Part shown: one piece after another, positions 1 through 8,397 of the stretch
How the letters are laid out: every line of letters starts with the position of its first letter
Numbering within the stretch: position 1 is the first letter of the stretch
Origin: Coriobacteriales bacterium
GTDB taxonomy: Bacteria; Actinomycetota; Coriobacteriia; Coriobacteriales; Atopobiaceae
Assembly (NCBI GenBank): GCA_029101205.1
Contig: JAQXQO010000126.1
Location: forward strand, 1 to 36,425
Length of the DNA: 36,425 nucleotides
Direction of reading: 5' to 3'
The notes under the pieces: model-generated
The model's input: the letters and a program-made list of their open reading frames with translations, nothing else
Databases searched by the model: none
What the model was told of the DNA's origin: nothing
Made by a program: the position numbers and the translations under genes

Positions 1-1428
1 GATGACCGCGTCTCTGTCCCCCACCTGAGTGGATATGCCGTGCGCCACCACATAGCGCACCTGAGCGTGCAGCTCGGCCTGGTGGTCGAGCCCGCGACGC
101 CTGGCCTCGGCCACGATGGCCCGAGCCATGCTGTGCGGGAAGTGCTCCTCTATGCAGGCCGCGTAGCGCAGGACGGCCTCCTCGTCCATGCTGTCGCCCA
201 ACGCCAGCACCTTCTGGACCCTAGGGGAGGCATGGGTCAGGGTGCCCGTCTTGTCGAACACGATGGTATCGGCGGCGGCCAGGGCTTCGAGATACTTGCC
301 GCCCTTCACGACCACGTTGTACTTCGACGCCTCGTTCATGGCGCTCATAACGGCTATGGGCGTGGACAGCTTTATGGCGCAGGAGTAGTCCACCATCAGC
401 ACGGCCATTGCCTTCGTCAAATTGCGCGTGATGCCCAGGATGGCAAAGAAGGCCAGGAAGCTGTAGGGCACCAGCGCATCCGCCAGGTGCTCCGCACGGC
501 TTTGGGCCGAGGCCTTCAGCTGCGAGGAGTCCTCCACCATGGACACGATCTCGTCTATGCGCGCATCGCCCGGCGGGGCAACCACGCGCACGTGAAGGTC
601 GCCCTCCTGCAGCGCCGTTCCCGCGTACACGGTGGAGCCCAGGCGCTTGTGCACCAGCCTGGACTCCCCCGTCATGCTGGACTCGTCCATGGCGCCCTGG
701 CCACGCACGACCGTGCCGTCCACGGGCAGCACACTGCCCGCGCCCAGATGCAGCACCTGGCCGCGGCTTACGTCCTCCATGCGCACCTGGACGTCCCTGC
801 CATCGACCACGGCCCACACGGTCTCGGGCCTGGTGACCAGGCCGTCCTTCAGGGCCAGGTGCGTCCTGCTCTGCACGTGCCTCTCCATGGAGGCGCTCAG
901 GTTCAGCAGGAACATGACGGTGGACGCCTCCGAGAAGGCACCGCGCAGCAGTGCTGTGGTGATGGCAGTGGCGTCCAGCACCTCGACGGTCAGCTGGCCG
1001 CGCATCAGCCTGCGCAGGCCCTCCCAGACGAACCGAACCGCCTGGAACGCCGTCACCACGGCACTTACGGGATAGGGCAAGAAGGCCAGGCGCAGCAGAC
1101 GCCTGCCCACCATGCCCACGACCTCCATGACGAATCGGTTGTTCTCGGACGCGATCTCTATGGCGTTGCAGTAGTCCTCGGTGCCCACCTCCGCGCTGGG
1201 CAGGTTCAGCACGTCCAGCGAGGACACCAGGTCCAGGACCTCCTGACGAATGGAGGGTTCGAACGCCACCAGAATGGAGCCGTTTGCCACGTGCGCCTCG
1301 GCGTGCCTGACGCCATCTATCTGCATCAACGCATAAGAGACCCCTCGGGCCTGCGCGTCGTCGAACAGTCCCCAGGACGTCCTCAGACGCAACCGACCCG
1401 AAAGGTCAGAGACGATGTCATAGTACAT
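1..1428 (-). CDS. Heavy-metal-type P-type ATPase (partial, C-terminus beyond window)
   Basis: This is a membrane pump that uses ATP to move a metal cation; the first 476 codons are present and the left window edge removes the end. Reading from ATG at 1428, residues 1-80 look like an HMA-like domain without a CxxC metal site. The actuator motif TGES is at 253-256 and the phosphorylation motif DKTGTLT starts at Asp392. About 40 residues before it the membrane helix reads D-Y-S-C-A-I-K-L-S-T-P (Cys350), where classic Cu/Zn pumps have CPC, so the metal cannot be assigned. The nucleotide-domain motif reads EEHFPHSMARA rather than the usual SEHP form. The start lies 3 nt after the stop of the small DUF6110-like gene, so the two are almost certainly one operon. 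Mn, Fe or another metal is possible. Confidence 0.9.
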   Translation of the reverse strand, partial: MYYDIVSDLSGRLRLRTSWGLFDDAQARGVSYALMQIDGVRHAEAHVANGSILVAFEPSIRQEVLDLVSSLDVLNLPSAEVGTEDYCNAIEIASENNRFVMEVVGMVGRRLLRLAFLPYPVSAVVTAFQAVRFVWEGLRRLMRGQLTVEVLDATAITTALLRGAFSEASTVMFLLNLSASMERHVQSRTHLALKDGLVTRPETVWAVVDGRDVQVRMEDVSRGQVLHLGAGSVLPVDGTVVRGQGAMDESSMTGESRLVHKRLGSTVYAGTALQEGDLHVRVVAPPGDARIDEIVSMVEDSSQLKASAQSRAEHLADALVPYSFLAFFAILGITRNLTKAMAVLMVDYSCAIKLSTPIAVMSAMNEASKYNVVVKGGKYLEALAAADTIVFDKTGTLTHASPRVQKVLALGDSMDEEAVLRYAACIEEHFPHSMARAIVAEARRRGLDHQAELHAQVRYVVAHGISTQVGDRDAVI

Positions 1429-1431
1429 GCG

Positions 1432-1734
1432 CTACGCCTGGACGCCCTCTTCGTCGACCTTCTGGGTGACTTCCTCGCGAATCTTCTGCTCGGCCTGGGC
1501 CAGGCGCTCCTTCACAGCGGCGTCGATCTTTGCCTGGCGACGTGCCTCGGCCACGGAGTCGTTGGCGTCGTCGACGATGCTCTGGGTCTCGGAGCCCACG
1601 GCATCGGCCACCCTCATGGCGCCCGAAGTCACGGCAACGGCGCCCTTGTGAAGGATTCCGCTGGTAGCCAGCCCTGCAACGGCACCAGCGGCGGCAGCGC
1701 CACCTGCAAACAGCCAAAAGTGATGAACAGCCAT
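1432..1734 (-). CDS. DUF6110-like small membrane-associated protein
   Basis: A 100-residue protein with a hydrophobic, glycine/alanine-rich N-terminus (about residues 4-28), then a conserved-looking segment of the A-M-R-V-A-D-A-V type and a charged helical C-terminal half rich in Lys, Glu and Gln. The pattern matches what I remember of DUF6110 proteins, which are commonly encoded beside P-type metal ATPases; their function is unknown to me. The ATG at 1734 is preceded by GAGGAG at good spacing, which supports it over a longer start at 1797. The ATPase follows after 3 nt, so a role as an accessory or membrane partner of the pump is a reasonable inference. Confidence 0.75.
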   Translation of the reverse strand: MAVHHFWLFAGGAAAAGAVAGLATSGILHKGAVAVTSGAMRVADAVGSETQSIVDDANDSVAEARRQAKIDAAVKERLAQAEQKIREEVTQKVDEEGVQA

Positions 1735-2002
1735 GATGTCTCCTCTCGCATGCGCGAAACGCCAGGCGTCCCCGCGCGCACCACATGTCGGGGCCAACCA
1801 AACGCCAGCCCGTATCCGTACTATTGTGATAGCCGCACCGGAACGAACAACCCCGTTTGGACCTCGTGAGCCCGTTCGGCCGTGCTTCGCCCACGTCGAC
1901 GCGCATCCTCAGGGCAAGAAGCCCACACGCGCTCGTAGATTCGCCATGTCCCCTGGTCGGCTCGCCGGCCTTCCGGGGCCAGGCGACCCCTATGATGTAA
2001 GC
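1735..2002. promoter_or_regulatory. Divergent intergenic region; -10 box TATGAT for the MATE gene
   Basis: This 268-bp gap separates the minus-strand DUF6110/ATPase operon from the plus-strand MATE gene. A good -10 hexamer, TATGAT, sits at 1991-1996, only 6 nt before the preferred ATG at 2003. No ribosome site is visible before that ATG, so the transcript may start at or beside the start codon (leaderless). No convincing -35 is seen. Confidence 0.4.
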
Positions 2003-3415
2003 ATGAGCAAACTGATACGTGCACTGCGGGCCCGCACCGAGGTGACCCCCGAACAGAAATTCAACGAGATGGTGAACCGGCCGGTGGGGCCGCTGATCCG
2101 CTCACTGTCAGGCCCCGCCATCCTGGCGAACCTGGTCTCCGGCATCTACAACCTGGCAGACACCTTCTTTGTGGGCATGCTGGGAACGTCGGCGTCCGGC
2201 GCCATCGGCATAGCCTTCGTGGCCATGACCGCCATACAGGCGGTGGGCTTCTGCATGGGCCAGGGCACCGGCAACGCCATCGCTCGCTACCTGGGGGCAA
2301 AGAACCGTCATATGGCCTGCGTCATGGCGTCCACAGGCCTGGTCATCTCGTTCGTCGCGGGCATCCTCATAGCCGTTGTGGGCAACGCCTTCCTGGAGCC
2401 CCTGTGCCTGTTGGCGGGAGCCACGCCCACCGTGCTGCCCTACGCAAAGCAGTTCATCGGCGTCGTCCTGGTGGGCGCACCCTGGATGGCCAGCTCCCTC
2501 ATGCTGAACATGCAGCTGCGCTGCGAGGGCGAGTCGCTTCTCTCGATGGTGTGCATCATGACCGGTGCCGTCCTGAACATAGGGCTGACGCCGCTGTTCG
2601 TGTTTGGGGTGGGCATGGGCATCGCCGGCAGCGCTCTGGCCACCGTGGTATCGGAGCTGGTGGGGTTCGTCCTTCTGCTGGTGCTGATGCAGCACGTGGC
2701 CATCACGCCCCTGAGCACAAGCGACGTGCACCTGAGCGGACGGCTGCTGTGTGAGATAGTCAACGGCGGACTACCCTCCTTCGTGCGCCAGATCATGCTG
2801 GGTGTGGCGTCCACCATACTGAACGTGGCGGCCGCCTCCTACGGCGACGCCGCGCTGGCGGCCATGTCCATAGTGCAGAGGGTCACCAGCTTTGGCAACT
2901 ACGTGCAGATAGGCGTGGGCCAGGGGTTCCAGCCGCTTCTGGGCTACAACCTGGGAGCGCATCGCTACGAGCGGGTGCGCCAGGGGTATTTCTACTCGAT
3001 CAAGGTGGCGTTCATGGCGGTCTTTGCGTTGGGCGTCGTGACGTGCGCCCTGGCGCCGCAGCTCATCTGGGCGTTTCGCAACGACCCAGAGGTTGTGGCC
3101 ATAGGAGTGCTGCCACTGCGCCTGACGGGCTTCTCGATGGCCCTGGCGGGCAGCGCCATGATCACGAACTTCATGCTGCAGGGGTCGGGCCACATGTGGG
3201 GCGCCACCATCCTGGGCGCCTGCCGGCTGGGCCTGGTGCTGGGTCCCGTGGTCATCGTGCTCTCGGCGCACCTGGGCCTTCTGGGCGTGCAGATAGCACA
3301 GCCCGTGACCGACGTCATCACCGCACTGATCGCCGTACCCATGGCACGCTCGTGCCTGGCCGACTTCGACCGTGACGCCAGGCGCTACACCACAGGCGGC
3401 CGCCCCGACCGCTAG
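2003..3415 (+). CDS. MATE family multidrug/Na+ efflux transporter
   Basis: A 470-residue, highly hydrophobic protein with about 12 membrane segments. The N-terminal pattern P-V-G-P-L-I-R-S-L-S-G-P-A-I, followed by N-L-A-D-T-F-F-V-G-M-L-G, is typical of MATE exporters, which expel drugs or metabolites in exchange for Na+ or H+. Substrate cannot be predicted. The open frame extends upstream to 1733, but that part overlaps the divergent gene's promoter and looks non-coding, so the ATG at 2003 is preferred; it lacks a ribosome site and follows a TATGAT box by 6 nt. It ends 7 bp from the end of the convergent AraC-type gene, which could regulate it, though tail-to-tail arrangement is no proof. Confidence 0.9.
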   Translation: MSKLIRALRARTEVTPEQKFNEMVNRPVGPLIRSLSGPAILANLVSGIYNLADTFFVGMLGTSASGAIGIAFVAMTAIQAVGFCMGQGTGNAIARYLGAKNRHMACVMASTGLVISFVAGILIAVVGNAFLEPLCLLAGATPTVLPYAKQFIGVVLVGAPWMASSLMLNMQLRCEGESLLSMVCIMTGAVLNIGLTPLFVFGVGMGIAGSALATVVSELVGFVLLLVLMQHVAITPLSTSDVHLSGRLLCEIVNGGLPSFVRQIMLGVASTILNVAAASYGDAALAAMSIVQRVTSFGNYVQIGVGQGFQPLLGYNLGAHRYERVRQGYFYSIKVAFMAVFALGVVTCALAPQLIWAFRNDPEVVAIGVLPLRLTGFSMALAGSAMITNFMLQGSGHMWGATILGACRLGLVLGPVVIVLSAHLGLLGVQIAQPVTDVITALIAVPMARSCLADFDRDARRYTTGGRPDR

Positions 3416-3422
3416 CGCCCGC

Positions 3423-4415
3423 CTACCTGCCGCGCCGAGCGGCGCGCCACGCGCCAGGCGTGTCTCCCATGTAGCGCGCGAACACCTTCGAGAACTTGGA
3501 TGGGTTGCAGTAGCCCACCTCCGAGGATATCTGCGCCACGGAGTAGCTGGTGGAGTCCAGCAGCTCGGCGGCCCTCCTCATGCGGCAGCCCCGGTACCAG
3601 TCGTGCACCGAGAGCCCCAGCACCTCCCGGAACGCCTGCTTCAACACGGTGGCAGACGTGCCGCACAGCCTTGCCGTGGCAGGTATGGTCAAAGGCTCGG
3701 ACAGGTCGCGGGTCATTACCTCCTGGGCGCGGCGCACGAGCTCGTCCTTCGTGGGCCTGCGCGTGGCCACGCCATGGTCCCCCTGCCCCGCCTGCCTGGA
3801 CAGCGCACCCAGCAGCTCCACCACGCGCAGCCTGACGATGCCCATGCCGGCGTCCGGCTCCAGCGCGTACAGCTGCACCAGGGCGTGCTCCAACATGCCG
3901 CCCACCTTCAGCTGACGGACCTGCGGCCCATCCAGAAGCACTTCCTGCAGGGCGTCCATGCTTACGCCCAGCTGGCCCATCAGACGGCGGGAGTCGTCGC
4001 TCAGCGCCGACATCCCGACGCACACGAAGCAGCCGCAGAAGTCCCCCGAGAGGCTTAGGCTGACGTTTGCCGCTTGGAGGCCCTTGGAGTGTACGCGGCA
4101 CAGCTCTCCCGGTGCCAGGCGCATGGTAAGCCCCTGGCACAGGAGCTCGCAGCCGCCGGTCCTGCAGTGCATGAGCAGCGCCCCGTTGTGCTGGCCTCCT
4201 GCGCACAGGCTGAGGACTCGTCCGTCGTCTGGCGCATCCGCGGATGACGCGGCGAAGCCGCCCTGCCCCTGGCCCCTGGACTGACGACCTACAGAGGTCA
4301 TCGCCCTTGCCGTCTGCCCACACAGGGCCACGCGCACACCCGGCATGGGCTCCAGGACATTCATGCGTGAGCCGAAGGAGTCTGACCTTCCCATCAAAGC
4401 TGCCTCGCTTTGCAT
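3423..4415 (-). CDS. AraC family transcriptional regulator
   Basis: The protein is up to 330 residues. The C-terminal ~100 residues form the double helix-turn-helix of the AraC/XylS family: the first unit around I-P-A-T-A-R-L-C-G-T-S and the second around V-A-Q-I-S-S-E-V-G-Y-C-N-P-S-K-F-S-K-V-F, ending in the usual D-T-P-G-A-W-R. The N-terminal ~220 residues would sense a ligand and are not recognisable; they are rich in Cys and Gly. The ATG at 4415 has no clear ribosome site, while the in-frame ATG at 4394 has GAGG about 8 nt before it, so the true start may be 7 codons later. It is convergent with the MATE gene and upstream of nothing obviously co-transcribed. Confidence 0.85.
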   Translation of the reverse strand: MQSEAALMGRSDSFGSRMNVLEPMPGVRVALCGQTARAMTSVGRQSRGQGQGGFAASSADAPDDGRVLSLCAGGQHNGALLMHCRTGGCELLCQGLTMRLAPGELCRVHSKGLQAANVSLSLSGDFCGCFVCVGMSALSDDSRRLMGQLGVSMDALQEVLLDGPQVRQLKVGGMLEHALVQLYALEPDAGMGIVRLRVVELLGALSRQAGQGDHGVATRRPTKDELVRRAQEVMTRDLSEPLTIPATARLCGTSATVLKQAFREVLGLSVHDWYRGCRMRRAAELLDSTSYSVAQISSEVGYCNPSKFSKVFARYMGDTPGAWRAARRGR

Positions 4416-4529
4416 CTGATTCGTATCACCAGAAAAGAGGGGCGCGCCCCCGGCCAGCCAGCCGACGGCGCGCCCATTCCCACTCCCCGCGGAGGGATGC
4501 GAGGAGCGGATGAGCCAAGCCCAGGGCGC

Positions 4530-7193
4530 TTACGCAGCCTCCTCGGCCAGGTTGTCCAGGATCTTCGTGTCCTTGTGATTCCACTTGGGCATGGGGCGGA
4601 ACAGCTGGAACAGGATGCCGACCGCCGCCGCGAAGGCCACGACCGTCCAGAACCCGAAGTTGCCGAACACGAGCAGCTCGTAGAACTGGTTGATCAGCAG
4701 GCCCACGACCCAGCCGAAGCCGCACTCGTAGCCGATGGCGAACCAGAACCACTTCGGGTCGTCCATCTGCTTGCGGATGGTACCCATTGCCGCGAAGCAC
4801 GGGGCACACAGCATGTTGAAGGCCACGAAGGCGCACATGGCTCCGACGTGCAGAGTGCCGGCGATTGTGAACATGTTCGCGAAGCCCTGCCACATGCTGA
4901 CGGAGTTCTCGGTCGCGTCGCCCAGGCCATAGAGGACGCCGAACGTCGAGACCAGGTTCTCCTTCGCGATGAGGGCCGAGATGGTGGATGCGGTAGCCTG
5001 CCAGGTGCCGAAGCCCAGAGGAGCAAAGATGAAGCTCAGGGAACCGCCGATGCCGGCGAGGATGGAGTAGTCCATGTAGGTGTCAGGAGCACCGTCCATA
5101 CCCTGCAGGAATCCGAAGGCGCCAGAGCCGCCGTCCCAGCCGGCAATGCCGAAGTTCGAGAGCACCCAGATGCCCACGGCGGCGGCAAAGATGATCGTGC
5201 CGGCCTTCTTCACATAGGCGCTCACGCGCTCCCACACGTGCAGGAACCAGGAGCGGATGCTGGGGAAGTGGTAGTCGGGCAGCTCCATGACGAACGGGAC
5301 GGGGTCGCCCTGGAAGGGCTTGGTCTTCTTCAGCATGACGGCCGAGACGATGATGGCCACGATGCCCAGGAAGTAGAACATGGGGGCAACCCACCAGGCG
5401 CCGTTGTCGGCACCCACGAGCACGCCCATGACCAGCGCGATGATGGGCAGCTTGGCCGAGCACGGGATCATGGTCGTCAGCATGGCGGTCATGCGGCGGT
5501 CACGCTCGTTCTCGATGGTCTTGGTGGACAGGACGCCGGGGACGCCGCAGCCGGACGAGACGATCATGGGGATGAAGGACTTGCCGGACAGGCCGAAGCG
5601 GCGGAACACGCGGTCCATGACGAAGGCCACGCGGCTCATGTAGCCGCAGTCCTCCAGGAAGCACAGGAGCACGAACAGGACGAAGATCTGCGGGATGAAG
5701 CCCAGGACCGAGCCCACGCCGCCGATGATGCCGTCGACCACGAGCGACGTCACGACGTCGGAGGCGCCAGCGGCCTCGAGGGCGTTCGTGGCGGCATTCG
5801 GGATGGAGTCGACGAAGTTGCCGTAGTCGTGCTGGTCGGGCTCGGGGTTGTCAAGCGCGGTCTCGAAGTCGTCCAGGGTGACCTCGGGCAGCACCTCCAG
5901 CTCCTGGCCGTCCTGCAGCACGGGGTTGCCGTCGTCGTCCAGCTTCGTGATGATGTTGCCGTCGGTGTCGACGTAGTTGCCGTCGGAGTCGGTCACGGGC
6001 ACGTCGTAGGCCACGACGCCCGCGTCCTTGGCGGCATCCTCGAAGTCGGTGATGGTGGCAACGTCGTCGTCGGTCTGGGGATCTGCGTCGATGGCGTCCT
6101 GGACGCCGTCGGTGTCGACGCCCGCGTCCTCGGCGGCAGCGATGAAGCCGGTGATCTGGTCGTCGTAGTTGGCGTCCTGCCACTCGGCGTCGGCGTCCTC
6201 GTAGGCCTGCTGCGACTGCGCGTTCGTAAAGAAGCCGTCGCTGAACAGGTTGTCGTTCACCCAGTCCGTGGCGCCCGTACCCACGGTGCCGATGGCGATC
6301 CAGTACACGAAGATTATGATCGCGATAAAGATGGGCAGGCCAAGCACGCGGTTCGTGACCACGCGGTCGATCTTCTCGGAAACGGTCAGCTTCTTCGGCG
6401 CCTTCTTCACGCAGGCGTCCATGACGTCGGCGATCCAGTCGTAGCGGTCGCTCGTGATGATGGACTCGGCGTCGTCGTCGCGGTCCTTCTCGACCGCCTC
6501 AATCACGGGCTCCAGGGCCTTTAGCTCGGCGGCGGAGAGGTTCAGGGGCTTGATGGCCTCGGCGTCGCGCTCGAACACCTTGATGGAGTACCAGCGCAGC
6601 AGGTCGGGAGCGCACTGTCCGCTGATGGCGGAGGCTATCTTTGCCAGGGCGTCCTCGACCTCGGACGAGAAGCACTTCACTCCCCCGTTGGGCTTGCCCT
6701 GCCTGCCGGCCTCTACGGCCTTCTCGACCAGCTTGTCCAGGTTCTTGTTGCGCAGGGCCGAGACCTCCACGACCTCGGCGCCCAGCATCTGCGAGAGGCG
6801 CTTGGCGTCGATGACGTCGCCGCGCTCCTTCAGCAGGTCGCACATGTTCAGGCCGATCACGGTGGGACGGCCCGCCTCGAGCACCTGCGTCGTCAGGTAC
6901 AGGTTGCGCTCGAGGTTCGTGACGTCAATCAGGTCGATGATGGCGTCGGGCTGGTCGTTGATGAGGTAGTCTCGCGAGACGACCTCCTCGGGGGAGTACG
7001 GCGACAGCGAGTAGATGCCGGGAAGGTCGACGAACGTGACGTCGTGGTTTGCCTTCCATTCGGCCTGCTTCTTCTCGACCGTAACGCCCGGCCAGTTGCC
7101 GACGTAGCCGTTCGAGCCCGTCAGCTCGTTGAAGAGCGTGGTCTTGCCGCAGTTGGGGTTTCCCGCAAGACCGATGTACGTCTTTTCTGCCAT
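4530..7193 (-). CDS. feoB: Ferrous iron transporter FeoB with a large acidic external loop
   Basis: FeoB is the GTPase-coupled membrane channel for Fe2+ uptake. The N-terminal G domain is complete: G1 GNPNCGKTT at 11-19, the T of GVTVEKK at 38, DLPG at 56-59 and NMCD at 116-119. Gate motifs follow in the membrane part (G-F-I-P-Q-I-F near 491, then G-K-S-F-I-P-M, S-G-C-G-V-P-G and P-C-S-A-K-L-P-I). The protein is 887 residues against roughly 770 in E. coli. The extra length is mostly an Asp-rich loop between the first two membrane helices (about 305-480) with short DSDGN/DTDGN-like stretches. The ATG at 7193 has AAAGG at good spacing; a longer frame to 7250 lacks support. It is the last gene of the feoA-feoA-feoB operon. 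Confidence 0.95.
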   Translation of the reverse strand: MAEKTYIGLAGNPNCGKTTLFNELTGSNGYVGNWPGVTVEKKQAEWKANHDVTFVDLPGIYSLSPYSPEEVVSRDYLINDQPDAIIDLIDVTNLERNLYLTTQVLEAGRPTVIGLNMCDLLKERGDVIDAKRLSQMLGAEVVEVSALRNKNLDKLVEKAVEAGRQGKPNGGVKCFSSEVEDALAKIASAISGQCAPDLLRWYSIKVFERDAEAIKPLNLSAAELKALEPVIEAVEKDRDDDAESIITSDRYDWIADVMDACVKKAPKKLTVSEKIDRVVTNRVLGLPIFIAIIIFVYWIAIGTVGTGATDWVNDNLFSDGFFTNAQSQQAYEDADAEWQDANYDDQITGFIAAAEDAGVDTDGVQDAIDADPQTDDDVATITDFEDAAKDAGVVAYDVPVTDSDGNYVDTDGNIITKLDDDGNPVLQDGQELEVLPEVTLDDFETALDNPEPDQHDYGNFVDSIPNAATNALEAAGASDVVTSLVVDGIIGGVGSVLGFIPQIFVLFVLLCFLEDCGYMSRVAFVMDRVFRRFGLSGKSFIPMIVSSGCGVPGVLSTKTIENERDRRMTAMLTTMIPCSAKLPIIALVMGVLVGADNGAWWVAPMFYFLGIVAIIVSAVMLKKTKPFQGDPVPFVMELPDYHFPSIRSWFLHVWERVSAYVKKAGTIIFAAAVGIWVLSNFGIAGWDGGSGAFGFLQGMDGAPDTYMDYSILAGIGGSLSFIFAPLGFGTWQATASTISALIAKENLVSTFGVLYGLGDATENSVSMWQGFANMFTIAGTLHVGAMCAFVAFNMLCAPCFAAMGTIRKQMDDPKWFWFAIGYECGFGWVVGLLINQFYELLVFGNFGFWTVVAFAAAVGILFQLFRPMPKWNHKDTKILDNLAEEAA

Positions 7194-7252
7194 GTCTTGC
7201 CTTTCTTGCACGTGGCCGGTCATCGGAGGCGGCGGGCGTTTTGCCCGCACAA

Positions 7253-7268
7253 GTTAGTTGCGCCTAAC
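7253..7268. promoter_or_regulatory. Inverted repeat GTTAG-N6-CTAAC upstream of feoB
   Basis: Arms GTTAG (7253-7257) and CTAAC (7264-7268) flank 6 nt in the gap between the second feoA and feoB. The arms match the core half-site of DtxR/IdeR iron boxes, but the canonical spacing is 1 nt, so a different geometry or chance is possible. It may give feoB its own iron control. Confidence 0.3.
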
Positions 7269-7277
7269 CATCCGTCC

Positions 7278-7313
7278 AAAAACTAAGGCTCCTGCTGCAG
7301 AATCCGCGGAGCC
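7278..7313 (-). terminator. Possible attenuator hairpin between feoA and feoB
   Basis: On the minus strand GGCTCC and GGAGCC arms (7313-7308 and 7292-7287) enclose 15 nt and are followed by TTAG and a run of five T. The stem is only 6 bp, so it would at most partly terminate and lower feoB relative to the feoA genes. Confidence 0.35.
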
Positions 7314-7375
7314 GTCCACGTGCTTCGATGTCCTTCTTCTGAAACTTCCCTCGTCCGCCTGGGCGAGCGGAATCG

Positions 7376-7603
7376 CTACGCGACGAGCTCGACCTCGACG
7401 TTCTGGGCCTCGTCCTTGCGCAGCGACAGCTCGTAGCCGCGCACCGTGACCTCGATTGGGTCGCCCAGGGGAGCCACCTTGCGCACGTAGACCTGGGCCT
7501 TCTTTGTGATGCCCATGTCCATGATGCGGCGCTTGATGGCGCCGCCGCCCATCAGGCCCACGACGGTGCAGGTCTGGCCTACCTTCACGTCCTTCAGTGT
7601 CAT
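7376..7603 (-). CDS. feoA: FeoA family protein (second feoA)
   Basis: A 75-residue SH3-like FeoA protein, a small cytosolic partner thought to act on FeoB. Visible family features are the opening L-K-D-V-K-V-G-Q-T-C-T-V, the central R-R-I-M-D-M-G-I-T-K, then V-A-P-L-G-D-P-I-E-V-T-V-R-G-Y-E-L-S-L-R. Length is normal. The ATG at 7603 is preceded by GGAGGG at ideal spacing; the longer open frame to 7705 is ignored. It lies 108 bp after the first feoA and 182 bp before feoB. Confidence 0.92.
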   Translation of the reverse strand: MTLKDVKVGQTCTVVGLMGGGAIKRRIMDMGITKKAQVYVRKVAPLGDPIEVTVRGYELSLRKDEAQNVEVELVA

Positions 7604-7711
7604 GTTTTCCCTCCAACTAGAACCAACACTATCCAAGCCCGAGGACGCGCCCCCGGGCCATAGGACCGAACTCTGAAGTGCGACGGCCTGGGAGCCGCTG
7701 CGCACGGCGTG

Positions 7712-7999
7712 CTAGGCGGTGGTGATGTGCTTTGCCATGTCTCGGCCGATGCCAAAGGTGGCACCCTTCACCGACACGATGACGTCGCCGTTCACGCGCG
7801 AGACAACCTTGACCTTCGCGCCCTCGACGAAGCCCAGCTCGCGCAGATGCTGGCGCAGCTCCTGGGTTCCGCGCACGCGCAGGACCTCGACGGTCTGGCC
7901 CTCGGGGGTCAGCGAAAGGGGCAGCTGGGCACCACCGGCGTGACTCTGCGGACGAGAGCCGGCGACGAACGAAGTAGACATGTTCGTTGTGGCCTCCAT
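7712..7999 (-). CDS. feoA: FeoA family protein (first feoA)
   Basis: A 95-residue protein whose last ~70 residues are a FeoA domain: Q-H-L-R-E-L-G-F-V-E-G-A-K-V-K-V-V, then G-D-V-I-V-S-V-K-G-A-T-F-G-I-G-R-D-M-A. The first 25 residues are a Ser/Thr-rich extension. The ATG at 7999 follows GGAGGAG closely, preferred over a longer start at 8113. Two feoA genes before one feoB is a known arrangement in Firmicutes and some actinobacteria; the two proteins differ clearly, so they are not a recent duplication. Confidence 0.9.
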   Translation of the reverse strand: MEATTNMSTSFVAGSRPQSHAGGAQLPLSLTPEGQTVEVLRVRGTQELRQHLRELGFVEGAKVKVVSRVNGDVIVSVKGATFGIGRDMAKHITTA

Positions 8000-8137
8000 A
8001 TGACTCCTCCTCCCCCGCGGCGCAGGCGTGCATCCCAACGGTGTCTGTCCCGTCCGACAGGCTTCAACAAATCGAGAAAGGCGGAGCCCAATCGGATATA
8101 ACCGCAGGTACACGCGTTACCACGGAAGTTTCTCGTA

Positions 8138-8165
8138 GCTAACTCGTAAGTAGTATAGGGCTAAC
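8138..8165 (-). promoter_or_regulatory. Putative feo promoter with two GTTAG half-sites
   Basis: On the minus strand a -10 box TATACT (8157-8152) lies between two directly repeated GTTAGC half-sites (8165-8160 and 8143-8138) spaced 22 bp. GTTAGCC is the core of DtxR/IdeR iron boxes, and a site touching the -10 would suit iron repression. The right part of a full 19-bp box is poorly matched and no -35 is evident. Confidence 0.45.
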
Positions 8166-8294
8166 TTTTGCCGTTGGGAGGCCAAAAGTACGAATTTGTT
8201 TACATTCCCGCAAATTGAGCAGCCCATTCGGCCGCACTCAGCCCGATACGTTGCACGCAGGTCAAGAAGAGCAGTCCGTAAGGGCTCGGCATAG

Positions 8295-8332
8295 AAAAAG
8301 CCCCCTCGCCGGATCTTCTCCGGCAAGGGGGC
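8295..8332 (-). terminator. Rho-independent terminator of ppc
   Basis: A strong hairpin (arms GCCCCCT and AGGGGGC, with inner GCCGGA/TCCGGC and one mismatch) is followed on the minus strand by five T. It lies 65 bp after the ppc stop. Confidence 0.85.
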
Positions 8333-8397
8333 AAGAAGGGCATCGCATACGTGACACCACGGGCAAGGCGACGCATCCGTCCGGTGACGGCGCGCCA

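Larger units (their letters stand above)
8000..8397. other. Gap between ppc and feo operon (398 bp)
   Basis: No gene is seen here. It holds the ppc terminator (about 8295-8332), the putative feo promoter and iron-box half-sites (8138-8165), and a leader of roughly 145 nt before the first feoA. Open frames crossing it are frame shadows. Confidence 0.6.

Noticed and set aside
40-1869. Plus-strand 609-codon frame opposite the P-type ATPase
   Set aside because: Its protein is His/Gly/Arg-rich low-complexity text antisense to a clear ATPase; typical GC-rich shadow.
4410-6524. Plus-strand 704-codon frame opposite feoB
   Set aside because: Antisense to an unmistakable FeoB; Val/Asp/His-rich composition mirrors the Asp-rich loop on the other strand.
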